Position numbers and translations under genes: made by a program | Assembly: GCF_001277175.1 (NCBI RefSeq) | Contig: NZ_CP012257.1 | Location: forward strand, 2,108,001 to 2,172,000 | Length of the DNA stretch: 64,000 bases | Source of the DNA: Cronobacter universalis NCTC 9529 | GTDB lineage: Bacteria > Pseudomonadota > Gammaproteobacteria > Enterobacterales > Enterobacteriaceae | Reading direction: 5' to 3' | In this document: positions 45,082 to 54,051 of the stretch, piece by piece | Layout: each line of letters opens with the position of its first letter | How positions within the stretch are numbered: the stretch's first letter is position 1 | Notes under the pieces: model-generated | Seen by the model: the letters and a program-made list of their open reading frames with translations, nothing else | Databases searched by the model: none | Told to the model about the DNA's origin: nothing

Positions 45082-47298
45082 ATGGTTAACCGTATTACCG
45101 CGACATCGCCGGGCGCGCCCGGCTCGCTGTTATTCTGGGCGCTGAAGGGCGAAGAAAAACTCTCGTCGCCGTTTCGCTTTAACGTCGATCTGCTGAGCGA
45201 CGATTTCACGCTGGATCGTCAGCAACTGCTCGGCCAGCCGATGACCGTCACGATCCCGACCCAGACGCTGAACCCACGCTACCTGACCGGCAATATCACC
45301 GCCGTCGCGGTGCGCAGCGAGGAGATCGACAGCAAGCGTTACGCCGTTTACCAGCTGACCCTGGAGCCTGATCTCTGGCCGATGACGCGCGATCGCAATT
45401 TCCGTATCTTCCAGCAGCAGCGCGTGCCCGATATCGTCAAAACGCTCTTTTCTGAGCACAACGTCAAATTCGAAGACCAGCTTACCCGCAGCTACCGGCA
45501 GTGGGATTACTGCGTGCAGTACGCCGAAAGCAGCTTCGATTTCATCAGCCGCCTGCTGGAGCTTGAGGGCATCAGCTATCTGTTTCGCCATGACAAAGAC
45601 GGCCACACTCTGGTGCTGATGGATGACTACACCCGCGCTGAACCGTTTCCCGGTTACGAAGTTATCGCCTGGCACGCCACCAGCGGCGGCGGCGTGGTAA
45701 AAGAAGAGGGCGTGAGCCAGCTCACCGCAAGCCATGTGGTGACGCCCGGCCTCTACAGCACCGACGACTACGATTTTCGCAAGCCGCACGCGTGGATGTT
45801 GCAGACGATGCAAAACCCGGTGTCGCCAAGCCCCGGCAAAATCGATGTGTACGACTGGCCGGGCCGCTTTGTGGAGCATGGCGACGGCGAAGCCTACGCC
45901 CGCATTCGCCAGCAGGCCTGGCAGGCGCAGCAGCAGCAAACGCGCGGCTCCGGCACCGCCAGCGGCATCGCGCCGGGGCACACCTTCCGGCTTAGCAAAG
46001 CGCCGCATGTGGCGGATAACGCCGACTGGCTGGTTGTCGGCGCAGAGTATGAATTCGAAGAAAACCCCTATACCTCCGGCGGGCTGGGCGAAGGCCGCCA
46101 GCGGATCGATTTCACGGTGATCCCGGCGCAAACGCCGTTTCGTCCGGCGCTCGTCACGCCGTGGCCGCGCACCTACGGCCCGCAAACCGCCCGCGTGGTG
46201 GGGCCGAAGGGCGAATCAATCTGGACGGATCGCTATGGCCGCGTGAAGGTGAAATTCCACTGGGATCGCTTCAGCCAGGGCGACGAAAACAGCTCCTGCT
46301 GGGTGCGGGTCTCCAGCGCCTGGGCGGGCCAGGGGTTTGGCGGCATTCAGATCCCGCGCGTGGGCGATGAAGTGGTGGTCGATTTCATCAACGGCGAGCC
46401 GGACCGGCCAATTATCATCGGACGCGTCTATAACGAGGCGCGGATGCCGCCGTGGGAGCTGCCCGCCGCCGCCACGCAGATGGGCTTTATGAGCCGATCC
46501 AAAGACGGATCGCCCGATAACGCCAACGCCCTGCGCTTTGAGGATAAACCGGGCCAGGAGCAGTTCTGGCTGCATGCCGAGCGCAATATGGATACCGAAG
46601 TGGAGCAGGATGAAACGCACTCGGTCGGCAGCAACCGCACCAAAACCGTCGGTAAAGACGAAACCAGCCATATCAAGCAAAACCGGACTCGCACCGTGGA
46701 CGGCAACGAAACGGTGACGGTGGGCCAGAACCGCACCAAAACCATTCAGGGCAGTGAAACCACGACGGTCAACCAGCACCGCACCGAAACCGTCAAAGGC
46801 AATGAAACCCTGAGCGTCGAACAGAACCGCGATGAAACCATCACCGGCAACCACACGGCGACGGTGAAAAGCAACCAGACCGGCATCGTCGACGGCAATC
46901 AGACGCTGACGGTGAATCAGGATCGCACGCGCACCGTCAACGGCAATGAAAAAGTGCAGGTGCAGCAGAACCGCACCGTCGCGGTGACGGGCAACCAGAC
47001 GCTGAACGTCACCGGCAACCGCGATGTCACGGTGAACAACAATGAAAACCGCGTGGTGAGCCAGAAACAGGTGGTGTCCATCGGCGCCGGGCGCACGCTC
47101 ACCATCACCGGCGGCGATACGCGCTTTACCGAGGGGAGCGTCGCCGACAGCGCCACCACCACGTTCCAGATAAACGTCGGCGAGAGCGGCATTCTTATCA
47201 GCAACGGCAGCATAGAGATAACCGCCGGCGGCGCCAGCATCACCATTAATGCCGCAGGCGTCATGGTCAACGGCAAGAAAATCGAGCTTAACGCCTGA
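45082..47298 (+). CDS. vgrG: VgrG (TssI), type VI secretion spike protein
   Basis: A 738-aa VgrG. The N-terminal part has the gp27-like fold (LLFWALKGEEKLSSPFRFNVD, RHDKDGHTLVLMDD). The gp5-like OB domain has RVVGPKGESIWTDRYGRVKVKFHWDR-type text near residues 372-398 and VRVSSAWAGQGFGGIQIPRVGDEV. The C-terminal beta-spike, about residues 508-665, is built of roughly 16-residue repeats (variants of QNRTxTVxGNET). It ends VMVNGKKIELNA with no effector domain. No Hcp or Tss membrane/baseplate genes are in the window, so this is an orphan vgrG cluster that loads the Rhs cargo onto an apparatus encoded elsewhere. Confidence 0.96.
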   Translation: MVNRITATSPGAPGSLLFWALKGEEKLSSPFRFNVDLLSDDFTLDRQQLLGQPMTVTIPTQTLNPRYLTGNITAVAVRSEEIDSKRYAVYQLTLEPDLWPMTRDRNFRIFQQQRVPDIVKTLFSEHNVKFEDQLTRSYRQWDYCVQYAESSFDFISRLLELEGISYLFRHDKDGHTLVLMDDYTRAEPFPGYEVIAWHATSGGGVVKEEGVSQLTASHVVTPGLYSTDDYDFRKPHAWMLQTMQNPVSPSPGKIDVYDWPGRFVEHGDGEAYARIRQQAWQAQQQQTRGSGTASGIAPGHTFRLSKAPHVADNADWLVVGAEYEFEENPYTSGGLGEGRQRIDFTVIPAQTPFRPALVTPWPRTYGPQTARVVGPKGESIWTDRYGRVKVKFHWDRFSQGDENSSCWVRVSSAWAGQGFGGIQIPRVGDEVVVDFINGEPDRPIIIGRVYNEARMPPWELPAAATQMGFMSRSKDGSPDNANALRFEDKPGQEQFWLHAERNMDTEVEQDETHSVGSNRTKTVGKDETSHIKQNRTRTVDGNETVTVGQNRTKTIQGSETTTVNQHRTETVKGNETLSVEQNRDETITGNHTATVKSNQTGIVDGNQTLTVNQDRTRTVNGNEKVQVQQNRTVAVTGNQTLNVTGNRDVTVNNNENRVVSQKQVVSIGAGRTLTITGGDTRFTEGSVADSATTTFQINVGESGILISNGSIEITAGGASITINAAGVMVNGKKIELNA

Positions 47299-47309
47299 CA
47301 GGTGCCACG

Positions 47310-48869
47310 ATGAGCGCAAAAAATCCGACCGAACACGCCATCAGTAAACTGGAGCTTAGCTGGCTCGATCAAACGGACGATCCGGCGATTAAACTGATCG
47401 TCTGGCGCGTGCCGGCGAGCGGTGAAAGCCTGCTGAACGCGTTTTTCGCCCTGCAACAGCACCCGGAAGGGCGAAGCGTGCCGGATCTCTTTGTGACGCT
47501 TGTTACCCCTTTTGATACCGGCTATGGCTACAGCCAGGCGCTGGCATGCGACTTTCTTGAAAGCGTGGAAGCGACGCCGGACGCGCGGCCCTGGGAGGGC
47601 GAGCGCTTTCTGCCCTGTTACCACACTGCGGCGCTCTGTACGCTGCTGGAAGATTTCGCGCGTGCGCATCAGGACGATTTTCGCCATGCGATCGTGATCC
47701 TTAAACCCTCCGCGGTGAGCGATATCGCCGCGTTCAACCGCTGGCTGACGCAGTGGCTTGCCGCGCCGGCGCAGCGCGTACGCCTGCTGCTTACCGACAC
47801 CACTGAACAGCCGCTCTGGCAGCCTCTCGTTAACGCGCACGCACAGCAGGTGCGGCTACTGACCGATGAACCGGACGCCATGCAGGTGATGCAGCAGACC
47901 GCCCGCCAGCAGACCGATCCGGACAGCGATCGGTTGCTGTTCCGGCGTTATCTCGCCGACGCCATGTTGCTGCTCGACAGAGGCAGCGCCGCGCAGGTGG
48001 CGGGCCGGGCCTCGCTTGCCATGCCCATCGCGCAGCGTCGCGGCTGGGCCGATCAGGAGGCCGTGCTGCATCACCTGATAGCGGGCGCCTGGCTGAAAGA
48101 GAAAAACACCCCGCAGGCCGTCGCCCATTATCAGCAGGCGCAAAGCGCCGCGACACGCGTCGCCGATGGCCCGGTGCGCGGCCAGCTCGCCGTGCAGGGC
48201 GCGTTTGGCGAGGCGGGCGCGTGGTTTGCGGATAAAAACTACGCCGAGGCGGCGAAACATTACCGCCGCGCCGCCACGCTGGCGCGGGGGATCCCGCACC
48301 CGCTCTTTGAGCTGGAAGGCTGTCGGATGGCCGGGTTTGCGCTCTGGCAGGCGGGGCACCGCACCGTGGCGATGGACGATTACGCCGCGGCTCTGCGCGC
48401 CGCGCAGGCGATTGCGCCTGAGGAGCGCGCGCAGACCACGCTGCCGCTGGTTTTCGGCGATCTGCTGCGTATGCACGATAAGCGCCGCAGCGAGGCGTTG
48501 GAAGCCGCCGCCACGCGTTACCAGCAGACGTGTCAGCAGTTAATTCTTGAGGCGGAAGCGGCCGTAGCGCTTCACGCAGCACCTGGCGCGGAGGCGGTAA
48601 AAGCGGCGGACAGCCGCCTGCAACTGCGTCTCGAAGCCGCGTTTCTGGCGCTGCGCCAGCAGCGTGAAGCGCTGATAGAACAGGGCGACGACAGCGTCCT
48701 CCAGACGGTTCGCCTCGCCCGCGCCATGCTTCACCCTCACTGGAACGGCCTGCCGGATGTTGCGCACCCGTTCGACGCCCCGCCGGGCGAGTGGCAATCC
48801 CTTCCCGCCTGGAGCGCCAGCGCGCCCGCGGCCCCGTTATCTGAACCTGCAGGAAGCGCCAACGCATGA
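47310..48869 (+). CDS. TPR-like protein of the VgrG-Rhs cluster, probable effector adaptor
   Basis: A 519-aa cytoplasmic protein, Ala-rich and largely helical. The middle and C-terminal parts have TPR-like helical pairs (KNTPQAVAHYQQAQSAATRV, KNYAEAAKHYRRAATLARG, AMDDYAAALRAAQAIAP). The N-terminal 200 residues (LELSWLDQTDDPAIKLIVWR to LLLTDTTEQPLW) are unlike a named domain. It sits between vgrG and the rhs gene, 11 bases after vgrG, and ends in an ATGA overlap with a small membrane-protein gene. Its position suggests it helps load the Rhs effector, but this is inferred from context only. It is not a DUF1795 (Eag) chaperone. Confidence 0.75.
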   Translation: MSAKNPTEHAISKLELSWLDQTDDPAIKLIVWRVPASGESLLNAFFALQQHPEGRSVPDLFVTLVTPFDTGYGYSQALACDFLESVEATPDARPWEGERFLPCYHTAALCTLLEDFARAHQDDFRHAIVILKPSAVSDIAAFNRWLTQWLAAPAQRVRLLLTDTTEQPLWQPLVNAHAQQVRLLTDEPDAMQVMQQTARQQTDPDSDRLLFRRYLADAMLLLDRGSAAQVAGRASLAMPIAQRRGWADQEAVLHHLIAGAWLKEKNTPQAVAHYQQAQSAATRVADGPVRGQLAVQGAFGEAGAWFADKNYAEAAKHYRRAATLARGIPHPLFELEGCRMAGFALWQAGHRTVAMDDYAAALRAAQAIAPEERAQTTLPLVFGDLLRMHDKRRSEALEAAATRYQQTCQQLILEAEAAVALHAAPGAEAVKAADSRLQLRLEAAFLALRQQREALIEQGDDSVLQTVRLARAMLHPHWNGLPDVAHPFDAPPGEWQSLPAWSASAPAAPLSEPAGSANA

Positions 48870-49033
48870 GACAACGCCACGATCGTTCAAAAAACCACAG
48901 CCATTTCGCCACTAAAGCGGGCATCATCGTCGTCGTGACGCTGCTCGCGATACTGTTTATAAGCCTCTCTGACAGCGAGCTTGCGACAGAGATCCGCACC
49001 TTCCTGCGCGCGCTGCTTCGCGCCCTGTTCTGA
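48866..49033 (+). CDS. Small single-pass membrane protein, 55 aa
   Basis: A short frame starting in an ATGA overlap with the TPR-like gene and ending 10 bases before the rhs start. The product begins with a basic, His-rich stretch (MRQRHDRSKNHSHFATK), then one hydrophobic helix (GIIVVVTLLAILFISL), then an amphipathic tail (ATEIRTFLRALLRALF). By the positive-inside rule the N-terminus would be cytoplasmic. The tight coupling on both sides argues that it is translated and functions with the cluster, but I know of no named family. Confidence 0.65.
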   Translation: MRQRHDRSKNHSHFATKAGIIVVVTLLAILFISLSDSELATEIRTFLRALLRALF

Positions 49034-49043
49034 CGAGCATCCG

Positions 49044-52000
49044 ATGCACTCCGGCGCCCACTTCGACCCGCAGCTCGGCCTGGATATTCATCTGTATCCG
49101 TGGCCGCTGCCGACGCCGCATATCGGCCTGGTATTCGACGTGTTCGACTATCTGCCGTTTATCGGCACGACGGTGCATGTGAACGGCATTCGCCGCGCCA
49201 GCGCCGGAACGGGCGGCATCGTGATTCATATTCCGACCGGCGGGGCGTGGGTGCCGCCGCTGCGTATGCCGGGCGGCCCGCAGCTCGATGACGAGCTTTT
49301 TATGGGCAGTAAAACCGTGGCGGTGGACGGCGAGCCGTTCTCGCGCATCGGCATGCCGGTACTGAGCTGCAATATTGTCGGCATGATGCCGCCGTTCCGG
49401 CCAAAGCGCGCCGCCAAGCCGAAACTGCCGTCGCTGACGCTGCCGCTCACGTTCAATCTGGCGCTGCCGAATAATGTCATTGTCGGCGGGCCGCCGACCG
49501 TTAACCTGATGGCGCTGCTGATGCGCGCGGGCTTAAGCGGGCTCGGCAAAGGGCTTAAAAAGCTGAAGGCCACGCCACAGTGGCGGCTCTTTATGCGTCG
49601 CTTCGCGAAGTTTCGACAGAAACTCTTTCGCAATATGGAGCCGGGGTTTCTTAAATGCCGTGTACTGCGCGCCGAGCCGGTGGATATTCGCGACGGCAGC
49701 GTACATCTGGAGCATCGCGATTTCCTGCTGCCGGGGCGGCTGCCGCTCGACTGGGGGCGCTTTTACTCCTCGGCTGATATCGACCAGCAAGGGCTGTGCG
49801 GCTTCGGCTGGCTGACGCCCGCCGATACCACGCTTGAGGTGCTGCGCGAGGAAGGCGTGGCGCTGCTGACCCAGCCGGAAGGCGTGACGCTGTTCGCCGG
49901 TCTGCCTGCGGTGCCGGGGCGCGAGCACGCGGTGTTCGGCCTGCCGGACGGCAGCCGTCTCTGGTATGAGGAGCAGGGCGGCGAGCGCGGCTGGCACGTC
50001 GAACAGGAGGGCGCGCTTATCTGGCGTTTCGCCGGGCGCGACGGTCTGCTCAAGGTGACAGCCATCGCCGATCGCAACCACAACCGCTGGCAGTTTGAGC
50101 GCGACGGCGGGCTATTAACGCGCCTGTGCGAATACAGCGCTGACGGCGCCACGGGCCGCGAGATCCTCGTGACCTGCCAGCACGGCAGGCTTCAGGCGAT
50201 GCAGCTGCGCATCGCCCTGGGCGGCGAGGTCACGCCGCTCACCCGCTATGAGTATGACGACACAGGCCAGCTTTGCGCGGAGATCGACGCCCTGTCTCAC
50301 CCCAGGCGTTTTCATTACCGGCAACGGCGGATGGTCAGCCATGTCGATCGCAACGGGCAGGGGTTTCATTATGCCTATGACGACGCCTGGCGCGTGGTGC
50401 ACGCGTGGGGCGACGGCGGCGTCTGGGATTATCATTTCGAGTATCACACGCTATTAAATGAAGTGGCGGTCACCGATTCGCTCGGCCATGTGTCGCGCAT
50501 TACCTTTGATGAGAACGGCCTGCCGGTGTCGGAGACAGACCCTCTCGGCGGCAACACCGTGTTCCGCTATGACGATGTTGGCCGCACGGTGGAGGTGACA
50601 GAGCCGGACGGCAGCCAGTACCGCTGGGAGTATGACGAGCAGGGGCGCATGACGGCGGAGCATTTACCCGGCGGCGGCGTGGTGCGCACCACCTTCAATG
50701 ACGATGGCCAGCCGCTGTGCGTCACGGATGAAAGCGGGGCGCAGTGGGTCTCTTCGTATGACGCGGCGGGCAACCTCACCGAAGGGCGCGACCCGACCGG
50801 CGTCTGTGCGCATTACGTTTACGATGCGCTCGGGCAGCTGCGCGAAGCCGATGTGCCGGGCCGCGGGCTTACGCGCTACGACTATGACCATTACGGCTTT
50901 CTTGCGCTCATTCAGGAGGCCGGCGCGGGCGAGACCCGGCTGCGCCATTCGCCGCGCGGCAATCCTCTCGATAAACGCGACGCCAGCGGCGGCGTGACCC
51001 GCTATTTCTGGGACAGGAAAGACCGGCTTGTCGCGATGCAGACGTCAGGCGGTCAGGAGATCCGCGTCGAATACAACCGTGAAGATGAGCCGGTGCGTTA
51101 TACCGATGAAGCGGGCCGGGAAACGCGCTTTGACTATAACGCCACGGGGATGGTCACCGCCTGCCGCACGCCGGACGGCGCGCAGACGGGCTATGAATAC
51201 GATCCTGAAGACCGCCTGCTCGCCGTTATCAACCAGAACGGCGAACGCTGGACGCTGTCGCGCGACGCGCTGGGCCGCGTGGAGACGGAAACCGACTACT
51301 GGGGACAGGCAACCCGCTACCAGTGGGATAAAGGCGACCGGCTGATAAGCCGCCTTGATCCGCTGGGGCGCGAGGTGCGTTACGGTTACGACGCCGCGGG
51401 CCGCGTGCGGGAACGACGCACGGGCGACACCTTAACCGCCCGCTACCATTATGACGACGGCGGCCGTCTGACGCTGTGCGAAAACCCGTGGCGGCGGCTC
51501 GCCTGGCGTTATGATCGCGCAGGCCGCGTGTTGTGCGAGGATCAGGATGGTTTCCAGCTCCGCTATGGCTACACCGCACGCGGCCTGCCGGATTATCGGG
51601 AGAGCGACGCCGGGCACCGTGTGGGTTATGCGTGGAACGAAAACGACCGGCTCATTCGGGTGCAGCTCAACGGCGACGCGCCCGTTGAGCTGCGTTATGA
51701 CGAGACGGGCAGGCTCGCGAGCGAACAGCTTTCACCGGCCATCCGGCGCGCGATGCAATATGACGCGCAGGGCAGGCTGACGGCGCAGGAAGTGACCCTG
51801 GGCGATCTGCCGCTGTTCGCGAGCGGTTTCGCCTACGATCGCGCCGGTAATATGACGCTGCGCCAGGACAGCCAGTGGGGCGATGACCGTTATCACTACG
51901 ATCCGGTCGGGCGTCTCATCGCACATACCGAACCCGACAACCGGCTGCGCAAGTTTGTGCAGGATGCCGCAGGCAATCATCTGCACACACGCATTCAGGC

Positions 52001-53195
52001 GGCGGATGATTCACCGGGCGGCTGGTTTCGGGAAGGCGTTCACGAGGGCGTACGCTACGTCTTTGACCGCGCAGGCGAACTGCGCCAGCGCCGTAATCTG
52101 CAAACCGGCGAGGCGAAAGAGGATTTCCTGTGGGATGAGAACCGCCAGCTTATCGCGGTGCGCAAGGGCGAGCGTCAGGTGCGCTACGGCTATGACGCGC
52201 TCGGGCGGCGCGTGTTCAAAGAGACGCCGGAAGAGACGCGCTGGTTTTACTGGCAGGGCGACGCGCTGGCTGGCGAAACGGTTACGCGCACGGCCGCGCC
52301 GCTCGCTCCCTTAAGCCTTTTCGACACCGGCGGGCGCATCAAACGCGAGCAGGCGCAGGCAACGCTTTTTCATCAGATGCGTGAATATGTCTATTACCCC
52401 GGCACCTTCCGCCCGCTGGCGCTTCTGACTCAGGAGGGGGGCGTGCGCGAAAGCTGGCACTATCACTGCGATCCGAACGGCGCGCCGGTGCGCCTGACGT
52501 CGGTTGAGGGGGAGATAGTCTGGTCAGAACGCGCCGGCGCATGGGGTGAAAAAGGCCCGGTATACGCCAGCCGCATCGATAACCCGCTGCGCTTCCAGGG
52601 CCAGTATTTCGACCCCGAAACGGGTTTACATTACAACCGCTATCGCTACTATGATCCGGTCATCGCGGCCTATATCAGCCAGGACCCGATAGGGATGCTG
52701 GGCGGGGTTAATAATTATGCGTATGTGCTGGATCCGTCAGGATGGATTGATCCGTTAGGCCTTAAAGCATGTAGTGACACAAAAAAACTTCTTCAACATG
52801 CTGATGAAGCCAGAAAATTTATTAACTCTCAGCCTCACAGAAATATGACTCTTCGTCAGCTAAACTCTATCCAACGTTCTCTGAACAGAGCAATTAATGC
52901 AGAAAAATTAGGCAATATGGCTGAAGCGTTGAAACACCTTAGCATAGCGATTACCAAGGAAAGTATGTATGTAGGACAAAGAATGGATGCTGAATTTAAA
53001 GCCAGAGTTAAAGCAGATCCAGGCCTTAGCCATTTGCAAGTCGCAGGGCGAAGTGGACCTGATGTGATCAGGCCCTCAGATGGACAATGGTGGGATTTGA
53101 CAACAAGGGCTGATTGGCTCAGAGGCACTCATCAGGCTCGTGCTATTAAAGATTCAAGATATAGTGGTACTGGAATAGGTCTTTTTTGGGATTAA
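49044..53195 (+). CDS. PAAR-Rhs toxin, type VI secretion effector
   Basis: A 1383-aa Rhs/YD-repeat protein. Residues 1-110 form a PAAR-like spike tip (HFDPQLGLDIHLYPWPLP, TTVHVNG, VDGEPFSRIGMPVLSC). Residues about 250-1200 are the Rhs shell with many YDxxGR repeats. The conserved core ends with DPSGWIDPLGL (Asp1230-Leu1240), the aspartyl autocleavage motif. Residues 1243-1383 are the variable toxin tip; its DNA (from about 52768) is sharply AT-richer than the shell, a sign of tip replacement. The tip ends with GPDVIRPSDGQWWDLTT and GTGIGLFWD. An acidic pair could suit a nuclease, but the fold is not recognised. No N-terminal membrane helices are present, consistent with no Eag chaperone. The ATG at 49044 avoids overlap with the small gene. 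Confidence 0.93.
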   Translation: MHSGAHFDPQLGLDIHLYPWPLPTPHIGLVFDVFDYLPFIGTTVHVNGIRRASAGTGGIVIHIPTGGAWVPPLRMPGGPQLDDELFMGSKTVAVDGEPFSRIGMPVLSCNIVGMMPPFRPKRAAKPKLPSLTLPLTFNLALPNNVIVGGPPTVNLMALLMRAGLSGLGKGLKKLKATPQWRLFMRRFAKFRQKLFRNMEPGFLKCRVLRAEPVDIRDGSVHLEHRDFLLPGRLPLDWGRFYSSADIDQQGLCGFGWLTPADTTLEVLREEGVALLTQPEGVTLFAGLPAVPGREHAVFGLPDGSRLWYEEQGGERGWHVEQEGALIWRFAGRDGLLKVTAIADRNHNRWQFERDGGLLTRLCEYSADGATGREILVTCQHGRLQAMQLRIALGGEVTPLTRYEYDDTGQLCAEIDALSHPRRFHYRQRRMVSHVDRNGQGFHYAYDDAWRVVHAWGDGGVWDYHFEYHTLLNEVAVTDSLGHVSRITFDENGLPVSETDPLGGNTVFRYDDVGRTVEVTEPDGSQYRWEYDEQGRMTAEHLPGGGVVRTTFNDDGQPLCVTDESGAQWVSSYDAAGNLTEGRDPTGVCAHYVYDALGQLREADVPGRGLTRYDYDHYGFLALIQEAGAGETRLRHSPRGNPLDKRDASGGVTRYFWDRKDRLVAMQTSGGQEIRVEYNREDEPVRYTDEAGRETRFDYNATGMVTACRTPDGAQTGYEYDPEDRLLAVINQNGERWTLSRDALGRVETETDYWGQATRYQWDKGDRLISRLDPLGREVRYGYDAAGRVRERRTGDTLTARYHYDDGGRLTLCENPWRRLAWRYDRAGRVLCEDQDGFQLRYGYTARGLPDYRESDAGHRVGYAWNENDRLIRVQLNGDAPVELRYDETGRLASEQLSPAIRRAMQYDAQGRLTAQEVTLGDLPLFASGFAYDRAGNMTLRQDSQWGDDRYHYDPVGRLIAHTEPDNRLRKFVQDAAGNHLHTRIQAADDSPGGWFREGVHEGVRYVFDRAGELRQRRNLQTGEAKEDFLWDENRQLIAVRKGERQVRYGYDALGRRVFKETPEETRWFYWQGDALAGETVTRTAAPLAPLSLFDTGGRIKREQAQATLFHQMREYVYYPGTFRPLALLTQEGGVRESWHYHCDPNGAPVRLTSVEGEIVWSERAGAWGEKGPVYASRIDNPLRFQGQYFDPETGLHYNRYRYYDPVIAAYISQDPIGMLGGVNNYAYVLDPSGWIDPLGLKACSDTKKLLQHADEARKFINSQPHRNMTLRQLNSIQRSLNRAINAEKLGNMAEALKHLSIAITKESMYVGQRMDAEFKARVKADPGLSHLQVAGRSGPDVIRPSDGQWWDLTTRADWLRGTHQARAIKDSRYSGTGIGLFWD

Positions 53196-53199
53196 CATT

Positions 53200-53820
53200 A
53201 TGACAACTCGTATCGGTAAAATCTGGCCTGCAAAAACACAAATCGAAAATGAATCATTTGAGGGAGAAGATTACACTGGCGTAGATCTAAATTCACCCAT
53301 TTTTAAAAGTGTAACGTTCCGTAATTGTCGTTTTGAAAAAACAAAATTCTCTGATGGCAGATTATACCATTGTAACTTTGAGAACTGCGTTTTTATAGGT
53401 GTGGATTTACGCAATGTGACTATTGGGGCTGGCGGTGGTGTTTATACGAATTGTACATTTACTAAGTGCGATTTCCGCAAAGGATATTTTTATCAGCCAG
53501 TAATGACTGGTTGTTTTTTTGATGAATGTAAATTCAAAGGCGCTGATTTTAAAGCCAGTTGCTTTGAGGACTGTAAATTTAAAGGCAAACTCGAAGATGT
53601 CATCTTTCACGGTAAATACGTGAGTGATTTAACTGAGGGTGCCGGCATCAACACTATGAAAAACATAGATTTTTCACTATCCACATGGAAAGAGATTTGC
53701 TTTGATGACTGTGATCTTTCATCTTGCACACCGCCGGCGGGTAAAACATTCGATGAATTGCTTTCTCCCTCTCCATATCATAGTGATAAAAATTATCTAT
53801 GCTCAGACATTGTGGAGTAA
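53200..53820 (+). CDS. Pentapeptide-repeat protein, probable immunity to the Rhs toxin
   Basis: A 206-aa protein starting four bases after the rhs stop and sharing its low GC. Residues about 33-75 and 86-130 are continuous pentapeptide repeats (F-K-S-V-T, F-R-N-C-R, F-E-K-T-K, F-S-D-G-R, L-Y-H-C-N; then F-T-K-C-D, F-R-K-G-Y, F-D-E-C-K, F-K-G-A-D, F-K-A-S-C, F-E-D-C-K). These would form a right-handed quadrilateral beta-helix. The C-terminal 60 residues are a separate cap. The position directly after an Rhs tip is diagnostic for an immunity gene. It has many cysteines and no signal peptide, so it should act in the cytoplasm. Confidence 0.8.
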   Translation: MTTRIGKIWPAKTQIENESFEGEDYTGVDLNSPIFKSVTFRNCRFEKTKFSDGRLYHCNFENCVFIGVDLRNVTIGAGGGVYTNCTFTKCDFRKGYFYQPVMTGCFFDECKFKGADFKASCFEDCKFKGKLEDVIFHGKYVSDLTEGAGINTMKNIDFSLSTWKEICFDDCDLSSCTPPAGKTFDELLSPSPYHSDKNYLCSDIVE

Positions 53821-53891
53821 CAACAGGCGTAACAGGGAGTATAGGGCATCAAAGAAGTGCAAACATTGCGTAATGATAAATCAATGCCTTC

Positions 53892-53920
53892 CGCGGGTGC
53901 GCTTCGCTTACCCGCGCTAC
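53892..53920 (+). repeat. GTGCGCTTCGCTTA-type dispersed repeat, copy 1
   Basis: A 29-base unit with core GTGCGCTTCGCTTA flanked by CCCGCG/CGCGGG-type inverted arms and ending CTAC. It is almost identical to 53985-54013. Confidence 0.75.
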
Positions 53921-53944
53921 GCCGCATATGTGGCATATTTTTCT

Positions 53945-53972
53945 GTAGGGTGGGTAAGCCTGCGCACCCACC
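53945..53972 (-). repeat. Dispersed repeat, copy 2 (inverted)
   Basis: GTAGGGTGGGTAAGC then GCGCACCCACC: the same unit in inverse orientation with GGTGGG arms, lying between copies 1 and 3. Confidence 0.7.
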
Positions 53973-53984
53973 ATTGATTAAACC

Positions 53985-54013
53985 CGCGGGTGCGCTTCGC
54001 TTATCCGCGCTAC
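53985..54013 (+). repeat. Dispersed repeat, copy 3
   Basis: Differs from copy 1 by one base (TTATCC instead of TTACCC). The three copies fill the gap between the immunity gene and uvsE, at the right edge of the type VI island. Confidence 0.75.
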
Positions 54014-54051
54014 AAATACATATCAGATTTAATATCCCATGCCGCATTTAC

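Noticed and set aside
44811..45089. 92-codon frame upstream of vgrG
   Set aside because: Overlaps the vgrG start, lacks a ribosome site and has random-looking composition.
46610..47070. Periodic DNA in the vgrG 3' part as a possible tandem-repeat locus or CRISPR
   Set aside because: The periodicity is in the encoded 16-residue spike repeats; the nucleotide units differ and there are no spacers.
46216..47319. 367-codon frame antisense to the vgrG spike
   Set aside because: Arises from the periodic codon pattern of the beta-spike repeats; not protein-like.
47830..48999. 389-codon frame antisense to the TPR-like gene
   Set aside because: Arg/Pro/Ala-rich shadow overlapping a coupled operon gene.
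48981..49043. Upstream start (TTG 48981) for the Rhs gene
   Set aside because: It would overlap the 55-aa gene and adds residues unlike the PAAR N-terminus; ATG 49044 begins at the conserved part.
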